Made by a program: the position numbers and the translations under genes. The notes under the pieces were generated by a model. The model did no database searches. It saw nothing but the letters and a program-made list of their open reading frames with translations, and was not told the origin of the DNA. A stretch of DNA of 23,994 nt from Ruminococcaceae bacterium UBA6392 (lineage in GTDB: Bacteria > Bacillota > Clostridia > Oscillospirales > Acutalibacteraceae): the NCBI GenBank assembly GCA_002438685.1, contig DJQG01000125.1, positions 1-23,994 of the forward strand, in the 5' to 3' direction. Of the stretch, positions 13,456-20,281 are shown piece by piece. Position 1 is the first letter of the stretch. Every line of letters starts with the position of its first letter.

Positions 13456-13487
13456 ACCCCGGAAGCGCAGGCTTTCGGGGTATCTTT
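13456..13487 (+). terminator. Terminator of the clpC operon
   Basis: An 11-bp stem (ACCCCGGAAGC at 13456-13466 with GCTTTCGGGGT at 13471-13481) with a GCAG loop and the tail ATCTTT. The T tract is short; the stronger hairpin at 13504-13539 may back it up. Confidence 0.75.
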
Positions 13488-13503
13488 ATGCCGATGAAAG
13501 TAA

Positions 13504-13549
13504 AACATCCTCCGTATGGCGATGCATACGGAGGATGTTAGCTTTTATT
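13504..13549. terminator. Strong hairpin between convergent clpC and isomerase operons
   Basis: Perfect 15-bp stem AACATCCTCCGTATG (13504-13518) with CATACGGAGGATGTT (13525-13539), loop GCGATG. The plus-strand tail is AGCTTTTATT and the minus-strand tail TTTACTTTC, so it can end transcription both ways. Confidence 0.85.
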
Positions 13550-13552
13550 AAA

Positions 13553-14419
13553 TTACTCAGCCATTGCAATGAATCTCTTGAGATTCTCAAGCCCGATTTC
13601 AATGCCCGTGAGCGTCTGCTCGATGCCCTCGAACTCGATGCTGACATATTTGTCGTAGCCCGCGCGCTTGAGGATGCCTATGCACTGCGCCACTGGAATG
13701 TTGCCGTGACCAATTACCGCGCCGCGCAGGTAGTTTCCGGCTCTGCTGCGGAAGAATCCGCGCCCGGGATCGGGCTCTGAACCGCTCTTGATGTGAAAGT
13801 CCTTGGCGTGAACGTGCTTTGCGTATTTTGCGACTCTGCCGACCGCCTTGTCCGAAGGGTCATCGGCGCAGGCAAAGTTGCCCATGTCAACGAGCAGACC
13901 GAAGTTTGGGTTTGCAACTCCTGTGACGAGCTTTTCGACCCGGTCACTGTCCTGCGCAAAATAGCCGTGGTTCTCGACCATTGTAGATATGCCTTTCTCT
14001 GCGGCGTATTCGGTCACTCTGCGGCAGCCCTCGATGAGCGTGGGCAGAGCCTGATCAAAGCCGCAGTATGCGCTCTGCGGTGCATTGAAGCCGCCTGTCG
14101 CGTCGTGGCGCATGCCCGACGCGCCGAGTATCTCCGCGATATCGACCTGCCTGAACAGACGCTCGCACTCCTCGTCGAGCGGGCGGTTGAGAAGCTCCGC
14201 ACCGATGGTGTAGTTGACTATCGGCAGATTTTTCTTTTCGCTCTCGTCGCGCAGACGCTTGGCGTATTCTTTAGCTGACATTCCGTCCTCGGGCATGAGG
14301 TCGATAAATTCGATTCCGTCGAAGCCCATCTCTTTGACCTTGCTTATGAGCTGAAGCTGAGTCAGCTCTCCGCTCGAAAGCATCGGCTGAAAGCTGTAGC
14401 TGCTGACGCAGGTTTTCAT
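13553..14419 (-). CDS. TIM-barrel sugar isomerase/epimerase family protein, copy B
   Basis: 288 residues. The start is the ATG at 14419, six bases after GAGGTG; a GTG nine bases earlier overlaps that site and is less likely. Xylose-isomerase-like barrel features are present: KEMGFDGIEFIDLMP near the start, a central MVENHG (Glu at the metal site), LLVDMGNFA, HVHAKDFHI and VSIEFEG, which supply the usual Glu/Asp/His/Glu metal ligands. The family interconverts keto and aldo sugars or dehydrates inositols; the substrate cannot be told. It follows its paralogue by ten bases, so it is the second gene of a two-gene operon. Confidence 0.85.
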   Translation of the reverse strand: MKTCVSSYSFQPMLSSGELTQLQLISKVKEMGFDGIEFIDLMPEDGMSAKEYAKRLRDESEKKNLPIVNYTIGAELLNRPLDEECERLFRQVDIAEILGASGMRHDATGGFNAPQSAYCGFDQALPTLIEGCRRVTEYAAEKGISTMVENHGYFAQDSDRVEKLVTGVANPNFGLLVDMGNFACADDPSDKAVGRVAKYAKHVHAKDFHIKSGSEPDPGRGFFRSRAGNYLRGAVIGHGNIPVAQCIGILKRAGYDKYVSIEFEGIEQTLTGIEIGLENLKRFIAMAE

Positions 14420-14429
14420 TTCATTCACC

Positions 14430-15269
14430 TCAGTCCATATATCCTTTGAGGAAACTTACGGCGTTGCCGATATCCTTCTCGGGGTCGTCGCCGACTTCGC
14501 GCTCTATCGTCAGGAAACCTTTGTAGCCGATGTCGTTGAGCGCGGATAGATATTCATCCCACTTGACGCTGCCCTCGCCGAGCGGCACTTCTTCAAACGA
14601 ATCGCCCGTGACGAGCGGGTCTTTCTTTATGCCGTAGACTATCTCGGGATCTTTGTAGAAAATCTGAACGCCGTCCTTGGCGTGGGTGTGGACTATGTAG
14701 TCGCGCAGGTTATAGACCGCCTTTGCGGGGTCGTCGCCCGTGACCATAACAAGGTTTGCGGGGTCGAGGTTGACTGCGACGCCGGTCGAGCCGAGCGAGT
14801 CGAGAAACTTCTTGAGCGTCGCCGAAGTCTCGGGACCCGTCTCAATCGCAAAGTGCGCGTCGAGGCTGTCCGCGAAGCGGGAGAGCTCGAAGCATGCCTC
14901 CTGCATGATTTTATATCTCTCATGGCTGCTGTCCTCGGGCACAACGCCGATGTGGGTCGTGACAACATCCGTGCCGAGCTCTTTTGCAAGCTCGATTATT
15001 CTCTTTGACTTCTCGACTCTCCAGGGGTTCTCCTCTTTGTTGCCGAATCCGCCGCCGAGATCGCCGCAGAGGGCGGAGATAACGAGTCCGTTGTCCTCAA
15101 CGAGCTTGCGGAAATCCGCGCGCTTTGAGCCGACAAGCTCCTCGGGCGACATTTCGCCGCTGGTGGCATAGACCTGGATGCCCTGCGCGCCGACCTTGGC
15201 GGCCTTTTTGACCGCTGTCGGGATATCCGTGCGGAAGCTGTTGATGATAACGCCTATTGGAAATTTCAT
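14430..15269 (-). CDS. TIM-barrel sugar isomerase/epimerase family protein, copy A
   Basis: 279 residues, ATG at 15269 with a weak GGACGGTG ribosome binding site. The barrel starts IGVIINSF and shows KVGAQGIQVYATSGE, ISALCGDLGGGFG, TDVVTTHIGVVP, HFAIETG (metal Glu), VAVNLDPANL, VHTHAKDG (His/Lys metal and substrate site) and FLTIEREVG. Related in plan to the following gene, but with an overall low match outside the core motifs. Enzymes of this type include hydroxypyruvate isomerase, tagatose 3-epimerase and inosose dehydratase. Own promoter at 15307-15335. No kinase, dehydrogenase or sugar transporter lies beside them to name the pathway. Confidence 0.85.
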   Translation of the reverse strand: MKFPIGVIINSFRTDIPTAVKKAAKVGAQGIQVYATSGEMSPEELVGSKRADFRKLVEDNGLVISALCGDLGGGFGNKEENPWRVEKSKRIIELAKELGTDVVTTHIGVVPEDSSHERYKIMQEACFELSRFADSLDAHFAIETGPETSATLKKFLDSLGSTGVAVNLDPANLVMVTGDDPAKAVYNLRDYIVHTHAKDGVQIFYKDPEIVYGIKKDPLVTGDSFEEVPLGEGSVKWDEYLSALNDIGYKGFLTIEREVGDDPEKDIGNAVSFLKGYMD

Positions 15270-15306
15270 GGTAGCACCGTCCTTAAAACGTATTTTTTAC
15301 AAGGCA

Positions 15307-15335
15307 ATGATAACAAATAAATGGGGGATATTCAA
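15307..15335 (-). promoter_or_regulatory. Promoter of the isomerase pair
   Basis: Minus strand: TTGAAT, 17-base spacer, TATCAT, with a TG one base upstream of the -10 (extended -10). It lies about 40 bases before the first ATG. Confidence 0.75.
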
Positions 15336-15361
15336 GAGAAAAAAGCCTTTTCACTCAATAA

Positions 15362-15403
15362 AATAAAAAACAGCTCGGCACGGGGAAAATCCCGAACCGA
15401 GCC
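15362..15403 (-). terminator. Terminator of the symporter gene
   Basis: GCTCGG (15373-15378) pairs with CCGAGC (15397-15402), extended by CGGG/CCCG inside around an AAAAT loop, and on the minus strand is followed by TTTTTTATTTT. It directly follows the symporter stop codon. Confidence 0.88.
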
Positions 15404-15414
15404 ATAATTTTTTA

Positions 15415-16791
15415 TCAGCCGACGACTGACATAATAAAGACGATTATAACAATTATCGGCAGTACATAGGTGAAATAAGGTCTTATCCAGCCGGGCATTT
15501 TTGCGCCCTTTTCGCCGCAGTTGACTTCGCCGATGTAGTTCTTCCAGCCCCAGCCGTATTTCCTGCTGCAGAAGAGAACGTAGACAAGACTGCCGAGCGG
15601 GAGCAGGACGTTTGAAACGAGGAAGTCCTCGATATCCATGATGCCCTTGCCGGCTATCTGTATTTTTTCGAGCACATTGAAGCCGAGCACGCAGGGGAGC
15701 GAGAGCACGAGCATGAGCGCGATGTTTATCAGCGCAACCTTGCGGCGGCTGAGTTTTGTCAGCTCAAGCCAGAAGGACATGATGTTTTCAAAAACGGCAA
15801 TGACCGTCGAGAACGCCGCGAATATCATAAACACGAAGAACAGCGCACCGACTATGCGTCCGCCGGGCATGCTGTTGAAGATGCTCGAAAGCGTCGTGAA
15901 CAGGAAGCTCGCGCCGACAGTGCCCGCGTCTGCGGTGACGCCGCCGTTATAGGTGAAGCACGCGGGGAATATGATAACGCCGGACATGAGCGCAACAAAA
16001 GTGTCAAGCCCGACTATTGTAACAGCCTCGCCCAGGAGTCTGCGCTCCTTGCCGATGTAGCTGCCAAATATCGCGATAGAGCCGATGCCGATGCTCAGAG
16101 TAAAGAACGCCTGTCCCATTGCGGACGAGATTACAGTCCATACGCCCGAATTTTCAAAGGACTTGAGCGAGGGGACGAGATAGAATTTCAGTCCCTCTGC
16201 GGCGTTTGAGAGCGTGCAGGAATAGATCGCGAGCCCCACCATGAGAAGCAGGAGAGCTACCATCATCCATTTTGTTATCCTTTCGACGCCCTTTTGCAGA
16301 CCGAACGAGCAGATGCCGAAGCAGACGAGAATGACCGTGAACGTGGCGCAGACCATGAGCACGGGATTGCTTATCACCGTGCCGAACACCGCGCCGAGCT
16401 CCTCTGCGCTCTTATACTCGAGGATAGAGCCGTCTGCATACTTTATAAAGTATATCAGCATCCAGCCGGAGATGGTCGTGTAGAACATCATGAGCAGATA
16501 GTTTCCGGCGATGCCGAGATACTTGGCGAGATGCCACTTCTGTCCCTTCTTTTCGAGCACGTCGTATGACGAAGCGATGCTGCGCTGGCTTGCGCGGCCG
16601 ACTGCGAGCTCCGCCGTCATGACCGGTATGCCGAGCAGAATAAGAAACGCGATGTAAATGAGCACGAAGAACGCGCCGCCGTATGCGCCGGTCGTTATCG
16701 GGAATCTGTAGACGTTTCCCAGTCCGATGGCGCAGCCTGCCGAGATCAGAATAAATCCGAGTCTCGACGAGAATTTTTCCCTGTTTTCCAT
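15415..16791 (-). CDS. NSS-family sodium-dependent symporter
   Basis: 458 residues, typical of bacterial neurotransmitter:sodium symporters (LeuT, MhsT, TnaT). The first helix carries the family signature SAGCAIGLGNVYRFP with the unwound Gly-rich Na+/substrate site, and helix 6 reads AFFTLSIGIGSIAIFGSY. About eleven to twelve membrane helices are seen, with long loops kept short, and the end is FTYVLPIIVIIVFIMSVVG. These carriers import amino acids using Na+. Which amino acid is unknown. GAAAGGAAG lies before the ATG. The gene stands alone; no promoter was recognised in 16800-16890 apart from the terminator of the gene upstream. Confidence 0.93.
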   Translation of the reverse strand: MENREKFSSRLGFILISAGCAIGLGNVYRFPITTGAYGGAFFVLIYIAFLILLGIPVMTAELAVGRASQRSIASSYDVLEKKGQKWHLAKYLGIAGNYLLMMFYTTISGWMLIYFIKYADGSILEYKSAEELGAVFGTVISNPVLMVCATFTVILVCFGICSFGLQKGVERITKWMMVALLLLMVGLAIYSCTLSNAAEGLKFYLVPSLKSFENSGVWTVISSAMGQAFFTLSIGIGSIAIFGSYIGKERRLLGEAVTIVGLDTFVALMSGVIIFPACFTYNGGVTADAGTVGASFLFTTLSSIFNSMPGGRIVGALFFVFMIFAAFSTVIAVFENIMSFWLELTKLSRRKVALINIALMLVLSLPCVLGFNVLEKIQIAGKGIMDIEDFLVSNVLLPLGSLVYVLFCSRKYGWGWKNYIGEVNCGEKGAKMPGWIRPYFTYVLPIIVIIVFIMSVVG

Positions 16792-16813
16792 TGAATCTTC
16801 CTTTCAAAAGCCA

Positions 16814-16849
16814 TAAAAAATGAGCCGATGATAATTCTACCACCGACTC
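16814..16849 (-). terminator. Terminator of the rny-ymdB-GNAT transcript
   Basis: Nine-bp stem GAGCCGATG (16822-16830) with CACCGACTC (16841-16849), two G-T pairs, then TTTTTTAT on the minus strand. It lies 45 bases after the acetyltransferase stop codon. Confidence 0.8.
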
Positions 16850-16893
16850 AATGAAATTTCAATATTTTTAAAAAATAAGTTGAAAAGTCTGAC

Positions 16894-17373
16894 TCAATCG
16901 AGCACGATTTCCATCTCTCGCTTCTGTATCTTCATACCGTGCTTCTCATAGAAACGCAGCGCGCCGTCGTTGCCCTCCCAGACGTTGAGCGTCAGGTCGT
17001 GGCAGCCGAGCTCCTTAGCCGTCTCGAGAGCTTTCTTGAACAGCGCGTCGCCGATGCCCTCGTGCCTGCACTTTTCGTCAACGCACAGGTCGTCGATATA
17101 GAGCTCCTTGTTCGGGCAGCGTGCGGAGTCAACGGAGTGGTCGATGAGAATGCAGAAAATATATCCGAGCACCTCGTCGTTCTCGTCCGCCGCAACAAAA
17201 GTTATGCGGTTCTTGTCGGCTAAGAGCTTCGCGAGACGCTCGCTGTCGTATTTCGACTTTCCCGCCTTGAACAGGTCGGGTCTTATCCCGCTGTGAAGAT
17301 TGCAGATATATTCGAGCAGTTCGAGCATTTTAGGGCAGTCTTTTTCTTTTGCGTTTCTTATTTCTTTGAGCAT
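16894..17373 (-). CDS. GNAT-family N-acetyltransferase
   Basis: 159 residues, one GNAT domain. The acetyl-CoA pyrophosphate loop is RHEGIG (103-108), following LYIDDLCVDEKCR; the C-terminal part LTLNVWEGNDGALRFYEKHGMK is the usual motif B. Substrate unknown: the family acetylates amines on small molecules or on protein N-termini. GAGGGA overlaps the ymdB stop codon ten bases upstream, so the gene is translated from the ymdB message. The link to YmdB is probably only positional. Confidence 0.9.
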   Translation of the reverse strand: MLKEIRNAKEKDCPKMLELLEYICNLHSGIRPDLFKAGKSKYDSERLAKLLADKNRITFVAADENDEVLGYIFCILIDHSVDSARCPNKELYIDDLCVDEKCRHEGIGDALFKKALETAKELGCHDLTLNVWEGNDGALRFYEKHGMKIQKREMEIVLD

Positions 17374-17383
17374 TTTTATTCCC

Positions 17384-18154
17384 TCACTTTACGCAGATTC
17401 TCTCAATACTTCTTGACTTTCCGGTTTTTTCGTCAACGTCGATTATAACGCCGCACATCATGCACGCGCCGTCGCTTATCTCAAAGCGCGTCGGAAGTCC
17501 CGTTTTGAGCCACGATATCGAAGCCTCGGGGCGGACTCCGAGCACCGATAGCTCAGGACCCGTCATGCCGAGGTCGGTTATATAAGCCGTGCCGCCTGGC
17601 AGGATTTTTTCGTCGGCTGTCTGAACATGGGTGTGCGTGCCGACAACGGCGGTCGCCTTGCCGTCAAGATAAAATCCCATGGCGAGCTTCTCGGCTGTAG
17701 CCTCGGCGTGGATATCAACTATTTTTATCCGGCAGTCGCTTATATTTTCCATGAGAGAGTCGATGCAGGAGAACGGATTGTCCGAACCGTTTATATATGC
17801 GCGCCCGAGCAGGTTTATAACGCCGATGCGGACTCTGCCCATGTCTATAACGCCGAAACCCTTGCCGGGGCAGGCGGCGCCGACATTCGCCGGGCGGATT
17901 ATATCGCCGCGCTCGTCGAGAAAATGATATACCTCGCTGCGCCGAAAAGCGTGGTTGCCGGTCGTTATAAAATCAACGCCGCTTGAAAATATGTGCTCGG
18001 CGGCGGACGAAGTTATCCCGTTGCCGGGCGCGGCATTCTCGCCGTTGGCTATCACGACATCTATGGCTTTTAGCTTCTTGAAGCCGGGGAGCACCGAACG
18101 CAGAAAGTCGCAGCCCTGCGTGCCGACGATGTCGCCTATAAGAAGTATATTCAT
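17384..18154 (-). CDS. ymdB: YmdB-type metallophosphodiesterase
   Basis: 256 residues. The start at 18154 follows AGAGGA at a normal distance; a frame extending upstream overlaps the rny terminator. Metal-site motifs are complete: GDIVG with Asp8, ANGENAAPG (36-44), TGNHAF (65-70), VDIHAEAT and VVGTHTHVQTAD. B. subtilis YmdB hydrolyses 2',3'-cyclic AMP and influences biofilm/motility fate and sporulation, and is classically next to the RNase Y gene, as here. A strong terminator separates it from rny, so its level depends on read-through or on an unseen promoter. Confidence 0.94.
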   Translation of the reverse strand: MNILLIGDIVGTQGCDFLRSVLPGFKKLKAIDVVIANGENAAPGNGITSSAAEHIFSSGVDFITTGNHAFRRSEVYHFLDERGDIIRPANVGAACPGKGFGVIDMGRVRIGVINLLGRAYINGSDNPFSCIDSLMENISDCRIKIVDIHAEATAEKLAMGFYLDGKATAVVGTHTHVQTADEKILPGGTAYITDLGMTGPELSVLGVRPEASISWLKTGLPTRFEISDGACMMCGVIIDVDEKTGKSRSIERICVK

Positions 18155-18169
18155 TCCGATTTTCCTCTC

Positions 18170-18199
18170 AAAAAATCCCACCGCGTTTGACGGTGGGAT
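18170..18199 (-). terminator. Terminator between rny and ymdB
   Basis: Perfect 9-bp stem ATCCCACCG (18175-18183) with CGGTGGGAT (18191-18199), 7-base loop, then six Ts on the minus strand. It is placed right after rny and 15 bases before the ymdB start, so it should lower ymdB and GNAT expression relative to rny. Confidence 0.9.
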
Positions 18200-18204
18200 G
18201 ATTT

Positions 18205-19755
18205 TTATTTTGCGTAGTCGCTGACTCTGCTCTCCCTGATAATGTTGACCTTTATCTGACCGGGATATTCAAGCTCGTCTTCGATCTTCTTGACGATGTC
18301 GCGGGCGATGAGAACCATCTTCTCGTCGCTGACGACTTCGGGCTTGACCATTATGCGCACTTCGCGACCAGCCTGAATGGCGAACGAACGCTCAACTCCC
18401 TCGAATGAGGATGCGATGCTCTCGAGCTTTTCAAGGCGCTTGATGTAGTTCTGAACATTCTCGCGTCTTGCGCCGGGGCGGGAAGCCGAAACGGCATCGG
18501 CAGCCTGAACGAGGCAGGCGACAAGCGTCTTTGCCTCAACGTCGCCGTGGTGAGCCTGAATGGCGTGAATGACGCCCTCGCTCTCGCGGTATTTCTTCGC
18601 GGCCTCAACGCCCAGCTCAACATGCGAGCCGTCCATCTCGTGGTCGAGTGCCTTGCCGATATCGTGAAGAAGACCGGCTCTCTTCGCAAGCTTGACGTCG
18701 GCGCCAAGTTCCGCCGCCATGAGACCTGCGATATAAGAAACTTCGAGTGAATGATTGAGTACGTTCTGACCGTAGCTCGTTCTGTACTTGAGCTTGCCGA
18801 GAAGCTTGACGAGCTCGGGATGCACTCCGTTGACTCCTGCGTCGATGAGTGCGCGCTCGCCGGTTTGCTTGATTGTTGCATCGACCTCGCGGCGGGCTTT
18901 CTCGTACATCTCTTCGATGCGGGCGGGATGAATTCTGCCATCCGAAATGAGCTTTTCGAGCGTCAGACGCGCGACCTCGCGGCGAACCGGATCGAAGCTC
19001 GAAACTGTGATAGCCTCGGGCGTGTCATCGATTATCAGATCGACGCCGGTTATGGTCTCGAGCGTGCGGACATTTCTGCCCTCGCGTCCGATTATGCGTC
19101 CCTTCATCTCATCGTTGGGCAGCGCGACAACGGATACCGTGGTCTCCGCAGTGTGATCCGCAGCGCAGCGCTGGATAGCGGTGCCGATTATCTCTCTTGC
19201 AATGGAATCAGCCTCGTCCTTTGTGCGCTGCTGATATTCGAGCACCTTGACCGCCTTCTCGTGAACAAGGTCGTCTTCAAGGTTCTTGAGCAGGTATTCC
19301 TTCGCCTGCTCTTTGCTGTAGCCCGAGATTTTTTCGAGCATATCGAGCTGGCTCCTCTTGAGGCTTTCCGCCTCGGCGAGTCTGTCATCCGCATCCTTTA
19401 TCTTGCGGTTGAGAGCCTCGTCCTTCTTTTCGAGATTCTCGATCTTTTTGTCGAGGCTCTCTTCTTTCTGAATGACTCTGCGCTCCTGGCGCTGAACTTC
19501 ATTGCGCCTTTCGCGCAGTTCTTTTTCGTTTTCGCTTCTCTGCTTGTGGATCTCATCCTTGGCTTCAAGGATAGCTTCCTTCTTCTTGGCCTCTGCCTGG
19601 GTCATAGCCTCGCTGACTATGCGGTTCGCTTCTTTTGTGGCGGAACCTATTGCGGCTTCGGCAACTCTCTTCCTATGTAAACCGCCGAGAATGAAACCGA
19701 TAATTCCGAATGCAACTCCGGCAGCGGCTATAAGAATAATTTTCCAAACGTCCAA
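18205..19755 (-). CDS. rny: Ribonuclease Y
   Basis: 516 residues, the standard length. N-terminal membrane anchor (IILIAAAGVAFGIIGFILGG, about 6-25), a long charged coiled coil (about 40-165), a KH RNA-binding domain (MKGRIIGREGRNVRTLE near 215-231) and an HD domain with LLHDIGKALDHE near 360-371 carrying the catalytic His-Asp. RNase Y starts mRNA decay at the membrane in Firmicutes. The start codon is TTG (19753-19755) with a strong GGGAGGTG ahead; no ATG fits the anchor. A good promoter lies about 100 bases upstream, leaving a leader that contains an inverted repeat. Confidence 0.97.
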   Translation of the reverse strand: MDVWKIILIAAAGVAFGIIGFILGGLHRKRVAEAAIGSATKEANRIVSEAMTQAEAKKKEAILEAKDEIHKQRSENEKELRERRNEVQRQERRVIQKEESLDKKIENLEKKDEALNRKIKDADDRLAEAESLKRSQLDMLEKISGYSKEQAKEYLLKNLEDDLVHEKAVKVLEYQQRTKDEADSIAREIIGTAIQRCAADHTAETTVSVVALPNDEMKGRIIGREGRNVRTLETITGVDLIIDDTPEAITVSSFDPVRREVARLTLEKLISDGRIHPARIEEMYEKARREVDATIKQTGERALIDAGVNGVHPELVKLLGKLKYRTSYGQNVLNHSLEVSYIAGLMAAELGADVKLAKRAGLLHDIGKALDHEMDGSHVELGVEAAKKYRESEGVIHAIQAHHGDVEAKTLVACLVQAADAVSASRPGARRENVQNYIKRLEKLESIASSFEGVERSFAIQAGREVRIMVKPEVVSDEKMVLIARDIVKKIEDELEYPGQIKVNIIRESRVSDYAK

Positions 19756-19833
19756 ACGAATAACACCTCCCTGATTAAATTTTTCTGATTATCTGTAAAA
19801 CTTAGTAAATAACAACATGGAGTATAGCTTGGC

Positions 19834-19856
19834 ACATAATACTACCATTATTATGT
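19834..19856. repeat. Inverted repeat at the rny transcription start
   Basis: ACATAATA (19834-19841) pairs with TATTATGT (19849-19856) around CTACCAT, directly downstream of the rny -10 box. It could be a protein site at the start of transcription or a hairpin at the 5' end of the rny mRNA that shields it from decay. Confidence 0.45.
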
Positions 19857-19885
19857 ATAATAACCTTAAACGGGAGAAATGTCAA
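19857..19885 (-). promoter_or_regulatory. Promoter of rny
   Basis: Minus strand: TTGACA (19885-19880), 17-base spacer, TATTAT (19862-19857). Near-consensus; divergent from the thrS promoter. Confidence 0.82.
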
Positions 19886-19952
19886 GGTATTATTGCAACA
19901 CATGGTACAAAAATTTATGGAAGTTGAACAAAATCCCGCGCGAAAGAAAGTG

Positions 19953-19980
19953 TTGACTTTTTCGCGTTTGGTGATAAAAT
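19953..19980 (+). promoter_or_regulatory. Promoter of the thrS T-box transcript
   Basis: TTGACT (19953-19958), 16-base spacer, TAAAAT (19975-19980). Transcription would begin just before the T-box stem I. Confidence 0.78.
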
Positions 19981-19988
19981 GATAATGT

Positions 19989-20235
19989 TAAAAGCTGTGA
20001 AGCAGAAGACGTGTTCCGAACATCCTCAAAGAGAGCCGCGCGCCGTTGGCTGAGAGTGCCGGTGTTGATATGGGATATGTTACCGCTGCCGAGTGCGCAC
20101 CGAAGCCCTGTGGGATAGGCTGCGACGTATGACCGCGTTAAGGTCGCATGAGTGGCGGCGTGAGCCGCAAACCGGGTGGAACCGTGGAGCATTCGCTTCA
20201 CCCCTGTAATTTTTTTATGGGGGTGGAGCTTTTTT
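19989..20235 (+). promoter_or_regulatory. T-box riboswitch leader, threonine type
   Basis: Classical T-box parts in order: stem I with the distal motif AAAGAGAG (20027-20034) and GGCTGAGAGTGCC (about 20048-20060), a specifier region GTTACCG with the Thr codon ACC at 20082-20084 followed by a purine, a hairpin at 20121-20148, a GCGGC-GTGA-GCCGC hairpin (20155-20168), and the T-box core GGGTGGAACCGTGG (20174-20187). The core's TGGA pairs with the tRNA acceptor end. Uncharged tRNA-Thr should favour the antiterminator (GTGGAGC with GCTTCAC) and allow thrS transcription. The exact 5' end is estimated. Confidence 0.93.
20195..20235 (+). terminator. Conditional terminator of the T-box
   Basis: GCTTCACCCC (20195-20204) pairs with GGGGGTGGAGC (20219-20229), extended by A-T pairs across the loop, then six Ts. 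Its 5' arm is the same segment used by the antiterminator, so the two are mutually exclusive. Confidence 0.9.
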
Positions 20236-20281
20236 CATCCCTGAGACGGGCATTTGCCCGAAGCTGAAAGGAGAAATTTTT

